NCBI RefSeq assembly: GCF_030268085.1
Contig: NZ_BSDE01000004.1
Span: forward strand, 248,001-312,000
Reading direction: 5' to 3'
Length of the DNA: 64,000 bases
Source of the DNA: Geothrix limicola
GTDB taxonomy: Bacteria > Acidobacteriota > Holophagae > Holophagales > Holophagaceae
In this document: piece after piece, positions 28,857-38,177 of the stretch
How positions within the stretch are numbered: position 1 is the stretch's first letter
How the letters are laid out: every line of letters starts with the position of its first letter
The notes under the pieces: model-generated
Seen by the model: the letters and a program-made list of their open reading frames with translations, nothing else
The model's database searches: none
Told to the model about the DNA's origin: nothing
Translations under genes and position numbers: made by a program

Positions 28857-29957
28857 TCATACGTTGAAGAGGAAGTTCATCAGATCGCCGTCCTTGACGA
28901 CGTATTCCTTCCCTTCGGTTCGCATTTTTCCGGCATCCTTGGCGCCCTGCTCGCCCTTGCACTGGATGAAGTCCTCATAGGCGATGACCTGGGCGCGGAT
29001 GAAGCCCTTTTCGAAGTCCGTGTGGATGACGCCCGCGGCCTGGGGCGCCGTGTCGCCCTTGTGGATCGTCCAGGCACGGACTTCCTTCACCCCGGCGGTG
29101 AAGTAGGTCTGGAGGCCCAGCAGGTCGTAGCTGGCGTGGATGAGGACGTTCAGACCGGGCTCGGCGAGGCCCGCCTCCTCCAGGAAGAGCGGGCGGTCCT
29201 CCTCGGGCAGATCCTGAATCTCAGCTTCCAGCTTGGAGCAGATGGGGATGCAGGGGGCCTCCCGCTCGGCGGCCAGGGCCTGCAGCTTCACGTAGTGGGC
29301 GTTGCCTTGGGGGTTTCGGATGTCCTCTTCCCCGATGTTGCCGACGAAGAGGGTGGGCTTCAGCGTGAGCAGACCATAGGACTTCACCAGCACCTTGTCG
29401 TCGGCGGAAAGGCCGGCGGTGCGGGCCCACTTGCCGTCGTTGAGCACGGCGTGGAGCCGCTCCAGCACGGCCACCATGGCGATGGATTCTTTGTTGCCAG
29501 TCTTGGCGACTTTGCGGTGGCGCTCCAGGCCCTTCTCGATGGCGTCCAGATCCTTGATGACCAGCTCGGTCTCGATGATGCTGAGGTCGCGCTCGGGGTT
29601 CACGCCGCCCTCCACGTGGGTGACGTTGGTGTCCTCGAAGCAGCGCACCACCTGCACGATGGCGTCGGTCTCCCGGATGTGTCCCAGGAAGGCGTTGCCC
29701 AGGCCCTCGCCCTTGCTGGCGCCGCGGACCAGGCCCGCGATGTCGACGAATTCCTGCGCCGCGGGCAGGATGCGCTGGGGCTTCACGATCTCGGCAAGGG
29801 CCGCCAGCCGCGGATCTGGCACATCCACCACGCCCGTGTTGGGCTCGATGGTGCAGAAGGGATAGTTGGCCGAAGCCGCGCCCGCGCGGGTGAGGGCGTT
29901 GAAAAGGGTGGATTTCCCCACATTGGGCAGACCCACGATGCCACAAGCGACAGCCAT
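28857..29957 (-). CDS. ychF: Redox-regulated ribosome-binding ATPase YchF
   Basis: A 366-residue Obg-family P-loop protein. It has GLPNVGKST at the N terminus, [34 protein letters not shown] (G3) and the C-terminal TGS-like domain with [19 protein letters not shown] (partly quoted). YchF binds ribosomes and hydrolyses ATP rather than GTP. ATG 29957 has ggagg 5 bases upstream. Confidence 0.95.
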   Translation of the reverse strand: MAVACGIVGLPNVGKSTLFNALTRAGAASANYPFCTIEPNTGVVDVPDPRLAALAEIVKPQRILPAAQEFVDIAGLVRGASKGEGLGNAFLGHIRETDAIVQVVRCFEDTNVTHVEGGVNPERDLSIIETELVIKDLDAIEKGLERHRKVAKTGNKESIAMVAVLERLHAVLNDGKWARTAGLSADDKVLVKSYGLLTLKPTLFVGNIGEEDIRNPQGNAHYVKLQALAAEREAPCIPICSKLEAEIQDLPEEDRPLFLEEAGLAEPGLNVLIHASYDLLGLQTYFTAGVKEVRAWTIHKGDTAPQAAGVIHTDFEKGFIRAQVIAYEDFIQCKGEQGAKDAGKMRTEGKEYVVKDGDLMNFLFNV

Positions 29958-30087
29958 TCCATCCTCCAAGCCTTTCAGTATCTCAGAGTGAGGATGTGAC
30001 GAAAAGAACTGCTTCCGGGGCTTGCGCAAGGGCGCATCGCGCCATACTCTCCCCGCCAAGGTCGGGGAACGGCGAGTGGGAGGCAAC

Positions 30088-30324
30088 ATGATTGTGCGGG
30101 CGGAATGGCCGGGTTATGTGGTGGACGTCCTTGTCCGCCCCGGCCAGGAAGTGGAAGAGGACGAGCCCCTGATGATCCTCGAGGGCACCGACTCCTCCCG
30201 CACCTCCTTCTACATCAACGCGCCGGAAGGCGGAAAGGTCCGGGAGATCCTGCTCGAGGAGGGCGATTTCGCCTACGAGGATGACGACCTCGTGGTGATC
30301 GGGGATTCCGACCGGGATGATTAG
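30088..30324 (+). CDS. Biotinyl/lipoyl-like domain protein lacking the modified lysine
   Basis: A 78-residue single domain with the biotin-carboxyl-carrier fold pattern: [20 protein letters not shown], then [11 protein letters not shown], and later [12 protein letters not shown] with a final DDDLVVIG. In true carriers the turn reads EAMKM; here it is EGTDSSRTS, so there is no lysine to carry biotin or lipoate. It may be a structural or regulatory relative. ATG 30088 has gggagg 5 bases upstream. Confidence 0.65.
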   Translation: MIVRAEWPGYVVDVLVRPGQEVEEDEPLMILEGTDSSRTSFYINAPEGGKVREILLEEGDFAYEDDDLVVIGDSDRDD

Positions 30325-30468
30325 CTCGCTACACTGGGCCATCGTCCGCACGAGGTGACAGATGGCTTTGGTGTATGCCGGGATGGCAGGGGATGCCGCG
30401 GGGACCTGCGTTTCGGCAGGTGACGCGGTGGGCCAGGATGAGGCCTCAGCCATCGCCGAGCTGGCCTG

Positions 30469-31254
30469 ATGGAACTCCGTCTCGAACGCCTTGAGGGAGA
30501 TGATTCAGGCATCGCGCTGCTGGGCCTGGACCGGCCCGAAGCCAAGAACGCCCTGGGACGGCGGCTCATGGAGGAATTTCGCCGGGCGCTGGCCGAGCTT
30601 CGTTCTGATTCGGCCGTGCGCGTGGTGGTGCTGCACAGCCGCGTTCCGGGCGTGTTCTGCGCCGGTGCCGACCTCAAGGAACGCGCGGCCATGTCGCCCG
30701 CGGAGACCACGGCCTTCGTCCATGGCTTGAGAAGTGCCTTCACCGAAGTGGAAGATCTGCCCATGCCAGTCATCGCCGTGCTCGAGGGGGCGGCCTTCGG
30801 CGGCGGGTTGGAACTGGCCCTGGCCGCGGATCTGCGCGTCGCCGGGGCCGAGGCGAAGCTGGGCCTGGTGGAAACCTCACTGGCCATCATCCCCGGCGCC
30901 GGGGGCACACAGCGGCTACCGCGGCTGATCGGCGCGGCTCGCGCCAAGGAGCTGATCTTCACGGCGCGGCGCATCGGCGCCGAGGAAGCCGAGCGCATTG
31001 GGCTGGTGGATCGGGTGGCTCCCGCTGGGGGAGCCCTGGATGCGGCCCTGGCCCTGGCCCGGGAGATCCTTCCCAACGGACCCGTGGCCGTGCGCATGGC
31101 CAAACAGGCCGTGAACAAGGGGCTGGAGGTGGATCGGGATTCGGGCCTGGCCATTGAGCAGGCTTGTTATGCCCAGGTGATCCCCACCCAGGATCGGCTG
31201 GAGGGGCTCGCCGCCTTCCGCGAAAAGCGCAAACCCCAGTACCGAGGCGAGTGA
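30469..31254 (+). CDS. Enoyl-CoA hydratase/isomerase family protein (methylglutaconyl-CoA hydratase-like)
   Basis: A 261-residue crotonase. It has RPEAKNALGRR, the oxyanion-hole segments GVFCAGADLKERA and FGGGLELALAADLRV, and GLVETSLAIIPGAGGTQRLPR, close to the AUH/methylglutaconyl-CoA hydratase pattern used in leucine breakdown. The exact acyl-CoA substrate is not proven. Its stop overlaps the next start by one base (TGATG). Upstream is the lysine-less biotinyl-like gene, 144 bases away. Confidence 0.85.
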   Translation: MELRLERLEGDDSGIALLGLDRPEAKNALGRRLMEEFRRALAELRSDSAVRVVVLHSRVPGVFCAGADLKERAAMSPAETTAFVHGLRSAFTEVEDLPMPVIAVLEGAAFGGGLELALAADLRVAGAEAKLGLVETSLAIIPGAGGTQRLPRLIGAARAKELIFTARRIGAEEAERIGLVDRVAPAGGALDAALALAREILPNGPVAVRMAKQAVNKGLEVDRDSGLAIEQACYAQVIPTQDRLEGLAAFREKRKPQYRGE

Positions 31255-32216
31255 TGAGCCATTCCCACGGTTCGATCCCCGGGGGCCAGGGCCCCAGCGC
31301 GACGGGGCGCCTGGCCCTCAGCTCCCTGATCTTCGGCTTGAACTTCCTGGTTCAGGGCCTCGGCGGCCTCTGGACCGGATCCCTGGGCCTGGTGTCCGAT
31401 AGCCTCGAAAACCTGAACGACGCGGCGGTGAACCTGCTCGCCCTGGGCAGCATCCGTTTGGCCAATCGCCGCGAGCCCTGTGATCGCTGGACCTACGGCT
31501 GGCATCGCATCGAGATCTTCAACACGCTGCTGGGCGTCTTCCTGCTGGTGGTGCTGGCCGGGGCCGTGCTGTTCGAAGCCTGGGACCGCGTCCGGCATCC
31601 GCACGCCATCAAGCTCGGATGGGCCATCGGGTTCTCCCTGCTCGGGCTCGCCCTGAACCTGGCGGCGACCTTCGTGCTCGTACCGACGGAAGGCACGGGG
31701 CAGGAACGGGATCTCAATCTGCGCAGCGCCTACCTCCACGCCCTCGGCGACAGCCTGGCGAACGTGGCGGTGGTGGCGGGCATGGTGGTGATCCATTTCA
31801 CCGGCTGGCGCTGGGTGGACCCCCTGCTGGCCGCGGGCATCTCGATGGTGATCCTCCGCGGTGCGTATCTGCTGCTGAGGGACGCGGTCGGCATCCTCAT
31901 GCACCGCGCGGCCTTCGATCAGGAGGCGGCCAAGACCGATCTGCTGAAGCTCCCCGGCATCCTCGGCGTGGAGGATCTGCGCTCCTGGCGGGTCTGCAGC
32001 CACCTGACGGTCTGCACGGCCCACATCATCGTGGAGGTCGAGCGGCTGGTGGATACGGAAGCCCATCAGCAGCGCGTCGAGCACCTGCTCTGCGACCACT
32101 ACGGCGTGCGCCACCTCACCCTGCACTTCGAGACCGCGGCCATGGCCGAGCGGCACCTGCACCGCTTCGTCCACGAGCACGAGGCCGAAGGTCACCATCA
32201 TCACGATCACGATTGA
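31254..32216 (+). CDS. Cation diffusion facilitator (CDF) family metal transporter
   Basis: A 320-residue protein with six membrane helices followed by a cytoplasmic domain and a His-rich end (HHHHDHD), plus a short His motif at the start (MSHSHG). Helix 5 has the metal site HALGDSLAN (HxxxD). In helix 2 the usual HxxxD appears as DSLENLNDA, where Glu replaces His. CDF proteins export zinc or other divalent metals in exchange for protons. The Glu change may alter metal choice. It is coupled to the preceding gene by a 1-base overlap and followed by a strong terminator. Confidence 0.9.
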   Translation: MSHSHGSIPGGQGPSATGRLALSSLIFGLNFLVQGLGGLWTGSLGLVSDSLENLNDAAVNLLALGSIRLANRREPCDRWTYGWHRIEIFNTLLGVFLLVVLAGAVLFEAWDRVRHPHAIKLGWAIGFSLLGLALNLAATFVLVPTEGTGQERDLNLRSAYLHALGDSLANVAVVAGMVVIHFTGWRWVDPLLAAGISMVILRGAYLLLRDAVGILMHRAAFDQEAAKTDLLKLPGILGVEDLRSWRVCSHLTVCTAHIIVEVERLVDTEAHQQRVEHLLCDHYGVRHLTLHFETAAMAERHLHRFVHEHEAEGHHHHDHD

Positions 32217-32254
32217 CCCCGTTCAGGCCTGCGAGCCCCGCTCGCGCAATGAAA

Positions 32255-32284
32255 AACGTGCGGCCATTGGGCCGCACGTTTTTT
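32255..32284. terminator. Bidirectional rho-independent terminator
   Basis: A perfect 11-bp GC-rich stem (aacgtgcggcc / ggccgcacgtt) with loop attg is flanked by an A run on the left and a T run on the right. It lies between the convergent CDF and SPFH genes and can end both. Confidence 0.92.
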
Positions 32285-32306
32285 CACTGAAAGCTGATGA
32301 CGACCG

Positions 32307-33347
32307 TCACCCCATGCCGTGCTTCTTCATGATGGCGCCGCGCTGGGTGTCGTATTCGGCCTGGTTGATGAGCTGGCTGTCGAAAAGGTCCTTCAGCTCG
32401 GTCAGTTCTTCTTTCAGCGACTTCGCGGGTGCGGCGGGGGCGGGCGCGCTGCCGGCAGGGAAGCCCTGCTGGCCCATCATCTGCTGCGATCCGGCCATCT
32501 GCTGGCCCATCATGTTGCCCATGCCGAAACCGAGGCCCACGCCCATGCCCATGCCCGCGACACCGCCGGGGTTCTGGGCGGCCAGGGGGATGCTGTCGGC
32601 CACCTGCATCTGCGTGTAGGCGCCCATGACCGGGGCCATCATGCCCACGCCGGTGCGCTTGTCCATCATCGCTTCCACTTCCTCGGGAAGGCTGATGTTT
32701 TCCACGAAGAACTTGGACAGTTCCAGGCCCATGGTCTTGAATTCTTCGGCGAGCTTCTGACGGACGAGATCCGACAGCTCGTCGTATTTCGAAGCCAGGT
32801 CCAGGGCCGGCACCTTGGCCTCGCCCAGCACGTCCGTGAAGCGGCTCATGATGGTCTTGCGCAGCTGCTCGGAAATGTCGGGCACGGTGTAGACGCCGTT
32901 GGTGCCCACGAGCTGGCGCAGGAAGGTGGCGCTGTCGACGACCTTGATGGAGTAGATGCCGAAGGCCCGGATGCGCAGCATGCCGAAGTCGGCATCGCGC
33001 ATCATGATCGGATTCGAGGTACCCCACTTCAGGTCGTTGTAGAGCTTGGTGGAGATGAAGTAGACATCGCTCTTGAAGGGGCTTTCGAAGCCGTACTTCC
33101 AGCCTTTCAGCGTGGCGAGGATGGGCAGGTTCTGGGTGGTCAGCCGGTGGGTGCCGGGCTTGAACACATCCGCCATCTGGCCTTCGTTGACGAAGACCGC
33201 CTCCTGGCTTTCGCGCACCACCAGCTGGCCGCCGTTCTGGATTTCCTGACCCCGCATGGGGAAGCGCCAGGCCAGGGTGTCGTTGGAATCATCCAGCCAT
33301 TCGAGAATGTCGAGGAATTGGGCTTTGCCCCAGTCCATCAGACCCAT
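32307..33347 (-). CDS. SPFH-domain protein with C-terminal SHOCT-like motif
   Basis: A 346-residue protein starting MGLMDWGKAQFLDILEW, the N terminus of the YdjI/virion-core-like SPFH group. Residues about 30-240 form the SPFH fold (QLVVRESQEAVFVNEGQ). A Met/Gly/Gln-rich linker follows (MGQQMAGSQQMMG), then a SHOCT-like helix pair (LKDLFDSQLINQAEYD). No membrane helix is obvious. The family is linked to membrane stress, but the function is unproven. ATG 33347 has gaggag about 8 bases upstream. Confidence 0.85.
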   Translation of the reverse strand: MGLMDWGKAQFLDILEWLDDSNDTLAWRFPMRGQEIQNGGQLVVRESQEAVFVNEGQMADVFKPGTHRLTTQNLPILATLKGWKYGFESPFKSDVYFISTKLYNDLKWGTSNPIMMRDADFGMLRIRAFGIYSIKVVDSATFLRQLVGTNGVYTVPDISEQLRKTIMSRFTDVLGEAKVPALDLASKYDELSDLVRQKLAEEFKTMGLELSKFFVENISLPEEVEAMMDKRTGVGMMAPVMGAYTQMQVADSIPLAAQNPGGVAGMGMGVGLGFGMGNMMGQQMAGSQQMMGQQGFPAGSAPAPAAPAKSLKEELTELKDLFDSQLINQAEYDTQRGAIMKKHGMG

Positions 33348-33473
33348 GTCTTGTTCTCCTCGTGGCATCGGCCACAGGTACGATTCTAGGCGCCTTGGCA
33401 AATGGGGCGTGGCTTTCGGAGGGAAAAACCGGCGAATCCACGACGGCCACCGGGCAGTCCCCGGAGCGGGCCG

Positions 33474-33821
33474 TCAGCGGGTCCCCTTCACCATGCGCAG
33501 GGGACCTTCGGCCCTGCCCTTGGCCCCGGGCTGGTCGATGCGGGTCTTGCTGTGGATCAGGTGGGTGTCCGAATCGATGACGCAGCGCCATCCCTGGCTT
33601 TCATTCGGCACACGGAGATCCACCTCCCAGCCCCCGGAGGCGCCGTTCAGGGGAATGCGGCGGGCCGAGACGGCCTTGCCGCCGGTTTCCTGTTCGGCGA
33701 TGGCCTTGGCCTCCTTGGCGGATTTGACGGGCCCCGAGGTGTGCCTGCGGGATTTGGTCGTGCCCGCAGCGAACACCAAGGCTGGGACGAGAAGGGCCAG
33801 GGCCAAAGGGCGCGCACGCAT
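33474..33821 (-). CDS. Small secreted PepSY-like protein
   Basis: A 115-residue protein with an N-terminal signal peptide (MRARPLALALLVPALVFAAG) and a region like a PepSY domain (AKAIAEQETGGKAVSARRI, then GGWEVDLRV and CVIDSDTHLI). PepSY domains often inhibit proteases or bind in the periplasm. ATG 33821 has aaggag 6 bases upstream. It looks monocistronic. Confidence 0.65.
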   Translation of the reverse strand: MRARPLALALLVPALVFAAGTTKSRRHTSGPVKSAKEAKAIAEQETGGKAVSARRIPLNGASGGWEVDLRVPNESQGWRCVIDSDTHLIHSKTRIDQPGAKGRAEGPLRMVKGTR

Positions 33822-33875
33822 GGGATCTCCTTGGGGATTTCCGAGGATTCTAGCCAGCTGCCTGCGAGTCGGCAA

Positions 33876-34241
33876 TCAGGCCCGGTAGAGCGCGGCACCC
33901 CAGTGCAGGCCCGAATCCAGGGCGGTGAACCTCAGGTTCATGCCCGGGCGGACCAGCACGAGGTCGAGGGCTTCCACGGCCAGGCCTGAGACAGCGCAGA
34001 CTTCGCGCACGGCCTGGGGCATCAACGTCACGGCGGATTGAGCCGTCGCGGCCCTCGATGATGGCGGGGCCCAGATCTCGGTTGATCCCTGGCCCAAATC
34101 GGCGTAACGCCGCTCCTGGATACCGCTGCGCACGCGGATCTACTCATCGGAGGTGTCCATGAGCCGGGACAGCGCCTCGTTGGTGACCACGTAGGGAGGG
34201 ACGCCAATGCCGGTGCCGGTGCCGGTGATGGCGCGGCGCAT
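33876..34241 (-). pseudogene. Remnant of a 3-oxoacyl-ACP synthase III (fabH-like) gene
   Basis: From ATG 34241 the frame reads the FabH N terminus (ITGTGTGIGVPP, VVTNEALSRLMDTSDE) and meets an in-frame TAG at 34142-34140, where the family has Trp (DEW). After the stop it continues as IRVRSGIQERRYADLGQGS, then loses similarity and resumes with a C-terminal FabH-like stretch (AVREVCAVSGLAVEALDLV) that should lead to HQAN but reads VRPGMNLR. The whole is about 120 codons against the usual 320-330, so the catalytic middle is deleted. The nonsense codon plus deletion mark a dead gene. Confidence 0.8.
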
Positions 34242-34307
34242 GCACGCTCCCGGTGGTTTTGAGTGCCGCTCAGGCTAGCGGGAAGCCGGTGGGTTCGATC
34301 CGTGGTT

Positions 34308-35231
34308 TCAGCGGGCCTCTTCCAGCCCAAGCTCCCGCAGGAGATCCGCCTGATCACTGGGGCGTTCGATCCGCAGGCCCCGGGCTTTGAGCGTGTGGAG
34401 CCGCAGGGCTCCGTCGGAAAAACCCAGCAGCACGCCTTCCCGCGTCGCGCGGAAGCGGCCAGGCGGGCAGGGCTCGGCGCTCGGCAGGGCCCAGGCCACT
34501 TTCACGGTTCCGGCAGGGGTCTCCAGGAAGGCGTTGGGCCAGGGATCGGCCACGGCGCGGATCTGGTTGAAGGCCTCCTGGACGCCCATTGAAAGGTCCA
34601 GTCGGGAATCCGCCGGCTTGCGGCCACCGAAGTAGGTGGAGGGGCCGAGGGTCTTCTGATCGATGTGCTGGGCGGATCCGTCCACCAGTCCGGGGATGGC
34701 TCCGCGCACCAGGTCCCGCCCTGCGGCGGCGGCCTTGTCCGTGAGGCTGAGGGCCGTTTCGTCCCAGGCGATGGGCAGCCGGGCCTGGGCGACGATATGG
34801 CCGTCGTCGGGCTTCGGCGTCATGGCGTGGAGGGTGATGCCGGTTTCGGTTTCCCCTTTTACCAGCACCCAGTTGAGGGGCGCGCGGCCCCGGTACTTCG
34901 GAAGCAGGCTGCCGTGCAGGTTGTAGGCGCCGAGGCGCGGAATCTCGAGGAACCGGGCCTGGATCATCTCCCGGAAATAGAAGCTGAAGAGGAAATCCGG
35001 CTGGTGCGCGCGGATGGCCTCGTAGACCGCATCATCATTGAAGGCCGGGGCCATGTGCACCGGAATGCCCTGGGCCTGGGCCACCGCGGCCGGCGGGGTG
35101 AACCACTGCTCATCGGCACCCTGCGCGTAGGTGTAGAGGGCGGCCACGTCGACTCCGGCCTCCAGCAGCCCCTCCAGGGCCGCGGTTCCCACGCTGGAAT
35201 AGGCACAGACAACGGCTTTCGGTTTGGTCAT
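34308..35231 (-). CDS. ArnA-like formyltransferase
   Basis: A 307-residue formyltransferase. It begins MTKPKAVVCAYSSVGTAAL and has FSFYFREMI, NLHGSLLPKYRGRAPLNW, and ETETGITLH, which match the formyltransferase half of ArnA (UDP-amino-arabinose formylation) more closely than methionyl-tRNA formyltransferase. It uses 10-formyl-tetrahydrofolate; Asn-His-Asp catalytic residues are present (N and H in NLHGS, D in KPDDGHIV). The dehydrogenase half of ArnA is absent and no arn genes are near, so the acceptor sugar or amine is unknown. ATG 35231 has gaggc upstream. Confidence 0.8.
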   Translation of the reverse strand: MTKPKAVVCAYSSVGTAALEGLLEAGVDVAALYTYAQGADEQWFTPPAAVAQAQGIPVHMAPAFNDDAVYEAIRAHQPDFLFSFYFREMIQARFLEIPRLGAYNLHGSLLPKYRGRAPLNWVLVKGETETGITLHAMTPKPDDGHIVAQARLPIAWDETALSLTDKAAAAGRDLVRGAIPGLVDGSAQHIDQKTLGPSTYFGGRKPADSRLDLSMGVQEAFNQIRAVADPWPNAFLETPAGTVKVAWALPSAEPCPPGRFRATREGVLLGFSDGALRLHTLKARGLRIERPSDQADLLRELGLEEAR

Positions 35232-35308
35232 GGGAGCCTCGACCTCCAAGGATCGCATAATCCATTGATTCCCCTGTCCGTAGACCTATGTTGAGTTGGA
35301 GGTTTCCG

Positions 35309-36367
35309 GTGCGCTTGAGAATCCTGCCCTTCCTGCTCAGCGCGGCCCTCCTGGCCGCAGGGGAGGATCCCTTCGAGGCGCCGCCCGAATTGAAGGCCTT
35401 CGCGTGGAAACACACCAACACTCAGATGGGGGTCAGCAACAAGGTTCAGGCGCTCGTCCGAGCTTTCTTCGCCTCACCGGAGGAAGGCGGCCTGGGCATC
35501 ACGTACGACAACACCTATACACGTACGCCAGCCGAGGCCATGCGGGATCGCAAAGCCAACTGCCTCACGCTGACGGCCTTGAACGTGGCCGCCTGCCAGT
35601 CCGTCGATATCGAGGCGAATTACGGCGAATCCATGAGGATCAGCCGCTGGCGTCGCGTGGGATCGGTAGTGCGCTACGAACGTCACATCGTCGCGATGGT
35701 GCCGGCCGGCCTCATCAACGCGCCATTGATCGTGGATTTCCTGCCGGATGTGCGCCGGGACCTCCACCTCGTCAAGAAGTTGGAACCCAAGCGGGTGAAG
35801 GCCCTCTTCTTCAGCAACCGTGCGGTCGAATTAATGGAAGACAACCGGATCGAGGAGGCCTTGGCCTCGGCCAAGCAGTCCATCGAAGTTGATCCCAGCT
35901 CGGGCATCGGGTGGAACATCCTGGGTGTGGTCCAGCAGCGCCAGGGGCTCGAAGCCGAGGCTGAGAAATCCTTCCTCAAGTCCATTGCCACCGATCCGAA
36001 GGACGGCGCGCCTTGCGGCAACCTGGAGGGGCTGTTGAGGGCCCAGGGGCGCGTGGCCGAAGCCCAGGCCTACCGGGACCGGGGCATGGAGATCCGGAAG
36101 GATGACCCCTTCTTCAATGCCTTCCTCGCCGAAGAGGCCTACCGGGACAATCAGTGGGAGGAAGCCGGAAAGCGCATCAAGCAGGCCATCCGTCTTCTCC
36201 CGCGGGAATCCGACTTCTATCTGATCCAGGCGCGCATCAGCCTTGCGCAGGGCCAGCGGAAGGATGCCATCAAGGCGTTGGAGAAGGCGCGCAAGTGGGC
36301 CCTGCCGGAGATGCAGGCCCGCTACGACAGCAAGCTGGCGTTGCTGAGGGGCGATAAGCCGACCTGA
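35309..36367 (+). CDS. Secreted transglutaminase-like and TPR protein
   Basis: A 352-residue protein with an N-terminal signal sequence (RILPFLLSAALLAAG). Residues about 60-145 resemble a transglutaminase-like fold with a possible nucleophile cysteine in RDRKANCLTLTALN. Residues about 170-350 are tetratricopeptide repeats (ALASAKQSIEVDPSSGIGWN and others). Start: GTG 35309 is preceded by ggagg with 6-base spacing, better than ATG 35288, which has none. The role is unknown, probably protein-protein contacts in the periplasm. Confidence 0.7.
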   Translation: MRLRILPFLLSAALLAAGEDPFEAPPELKAFAWKHTNTQMGVSNKVQALVRAFFASPEEGGLGITYDNTYTRTPAEAMRDRKANCLTLTALNVAACQSVDIEANYGESMRISRWRRVGSVVRYERHIVAMVPAGLINAPLIVDFLPDVRRDLHLVKKLEPKRVKALFFSNRAVELMEDNRIEEALASAKQSIEVDPSSGIGWNILGVVQQRQGLEAEAEKSFLKSIATDPKDGAPCGNLEGLLRAQGRVAEAQAYRDRGMEIRKDDPFFNAFLAEEAYRDNQWEEAGKRIKQAIRLLPRESDFYLIQARISLAQGQRKDAIKALEKARKWALPEMQARYDSKLALLRGDKPT

Positions 36368-36368
36368 T

Positions 36369-38075
36369 TCAGTTCGCCTCAAGCTCCGCGAGCCGGGTCT
36401 GGGCATCCTGGCTGTCCGGGTGATGGAGGAGGCATTCCCGCAGGTAACGGCGGGCGCCGTCCAGGTCCTGCAGTTCCTTCCGGGCCTCGGCGAGGTGGAT
36501 GAGGGCTTCTTCGGCCTGGGGATCCACGTGCAGGGCCTGCCGCCAGTGGCTTTCCGCCCGGTCCCAATCCCCGAGCTCGGCGCAGGCATGGCCGGCATCC
36601 AGGAGGTATCTCAGCCCATGGGGATCCATGCGCACGGCCCTTTCCAGATCCAGGCGGGCGGGAAGCGGATCCCCCAGGTGGGCGCGCGCCAGCCCCAGCA
36701 GGTGCCAGTAGGTAGGCCGTTCGCGGCAGGCTTCTCCGAGTCCCTCGAGATAGGGCAGGAGGGCTTCCCACGCGTCCATGCCCGCCAGGCAGTCGGCTTG
36801 AAGCAACAGCAGGTCGACATCCTGGGGTTGTTCTTTGAGGAGGGCCAGAACCTCCGCATAGGCCGCTTCGTAATCGCCTTCGGCCACCTGGACCTGGAGC
36901 CGCAGGGGCGGATGGTGATCCCCTTGCCGCTCCAGGGGAACCTGGGCCAGCAGCTCCCTGGCGAAGGTGGGACGATCTTCCCACCAGAAGGCGAATTCAG
37001 CCCGCCGCAGGTGCCACTCCTGACGGAGCGATTCGCTGTCCTCGCCCTCGGGTAGGGCCAGCCAGGCCCGTTCCAGCGTTTCCAGGGCCTCCTGGTCTCG
37101 GTGCAATTCCAGGGCGATCTGGTAGCGTTCCATCCAGAGGCGGAAAGCGTGGGGCAGCTGGGTGATGGCGGTCCCGATCACCCGCCAAGCGCCTTCGCGA
37201 TCCCCCAGCTGGCGACGGGCCACGGTTTCGGCCAGCCAATGGAGGGGGTGCGTGCGCCGTTCGGGTGGCATGCCCTGGACGAGGGCCAGGGCCTCGGCAT
37301 GACGCCCGTTCCGAAGCAGGTACATGCCTGCTGCGCCCCGATCCCAGGGAAGGCGCGGGTCGCCATGCCGGGATTCGAGCACGCGGAGCGCCTGTTCGGC
37401 CACATCCTCCTTGCCGTGCTGAAGGCCCGCCAACAGGAGGTCTTCGAGCACGAGGGGGTCGTCCCAGGAGAGGGGCAGGGCGGCTTCGAAATGGCGCCAG
37501 GCCTGGTGCAGGGACTCCGGATCCGTCGCGCGGAGCAGCAGGATGCCTTGCAGATGCTGCAGACGACCCATCTGAGGGGCCCAGGCGAGCAACCGTTTCC
37601 CCCAGGCCAACCGCCGGGCGCTCGGGGTTCCCGGCACCTTCTGGAAGGCCTGGGCCACGAGCAGGCTCTTCCAAAGGGGGAGTCTGGCCAGCTGGGCCTC
37701 CAGGGCCTCCACCCAAGCCTGGTCGCGGTGTTCCAGAGACAGGTGAAGGGTGCTTTTCAGCAGGAAGAATCGGTAGCCGAGTTCTCCGCGCATCCAGGGG
37801 GGATTGCCCAGGGTCTGGAGCACATCGTAGGGATGGTCACCTTCGGCCCAGCGCTGCTCGGCCCGGAGAAAACGGGGCCGGTCGATCCAGTGGACTCGGG
37901 CCCGGATGCCGAGCCAGCCGCCCAGGCCCATGGCCCCGACGGACAGGGTCAGGGCGGAAAGCGGTGAGAGGCCTCCCCCGGGCGAAGTCAGGAGGCCCAT
38001 GGCGACGACCGCGGCCGAAGCCAGCAGCAGGAGCAGGAGGGCCCGGAGGACCCAGGGTCGTCGAAATACCATCAT
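36369..38075 (-). CDS. Membrane-anchored TPR-repeat protein
   Basis: A 568-residue protein with two N-terminal membrane helices (about residues 8-25 and 36-52) followed by many tetratricopeptide-like helical repeats through the rest, for example WRQALHVDPQAEEALIHLAE and RRYLRECLLHHPDSQDA. It converges on the preceding TPR gene, with a 1-base gap. The function is not recognised; such proteins scaffold complexes at the membrane. Two adjacent ATGs (38075, 38072) are possible starts; neither has a strong ribosome site. Confidence 0.7.
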   Translation of the reverse strand: MMVFRRPWVLRALLLLLLASAAVVAMGLLTSPGGGLSPLSALTLSVGAMGLGGWLGIRARVHWIDRPRFLRAEQRWAEGDHPYDVLQTLGNPPWMRGELGYRFFLLKSTLHLSLEHRDQAWVEALEAQLARLPLWKSLLVAQAFQKVPGTPSARRLAWGKRLLAWAPQMGRLQHLQGILLLRATDPESLHQAWRHFEAALPLSWDDPLVLEDLLLAGLQHGKEDVAEQALRVLESRHGDPRLPWDRGAAGMYLLRNGRHAEALALVQGMPPERRTHPLHWLAETVARRQLGDREGAWRVIGTAITQLPHAFRLWMERYQIALELHRDQEALETLERAWLALPEGEDSESLRQEWHLRRAEFAFWWEDRPTFARELLAQVPLERQGDHHPPLRLQVQVAEGDYEAAYAEVLALLKEQPQDVDLLLLQADCLAGMDAWEALLPYLEGLGEACRERPTYWHLLGLARAHLGDPLPARLDLERAVRMDPHGLRYLLDAGHACAELGDWDRAESHWRQALHVDPQAEEALIHLAEARKELQDLDGARRYLRECLLHHPDSQDAQTRLAELEAN

Positions 38076-38177
38076 GGGTCGAGTATGAGCCCGGCGCAGG
38101 GTCGCTGGATATCGCCCTCGGGGGGCTTGCATGCAGCGAGCCCCGGGCGGGGCTCGCTTCCAGGAAGAGAAGGGGGA

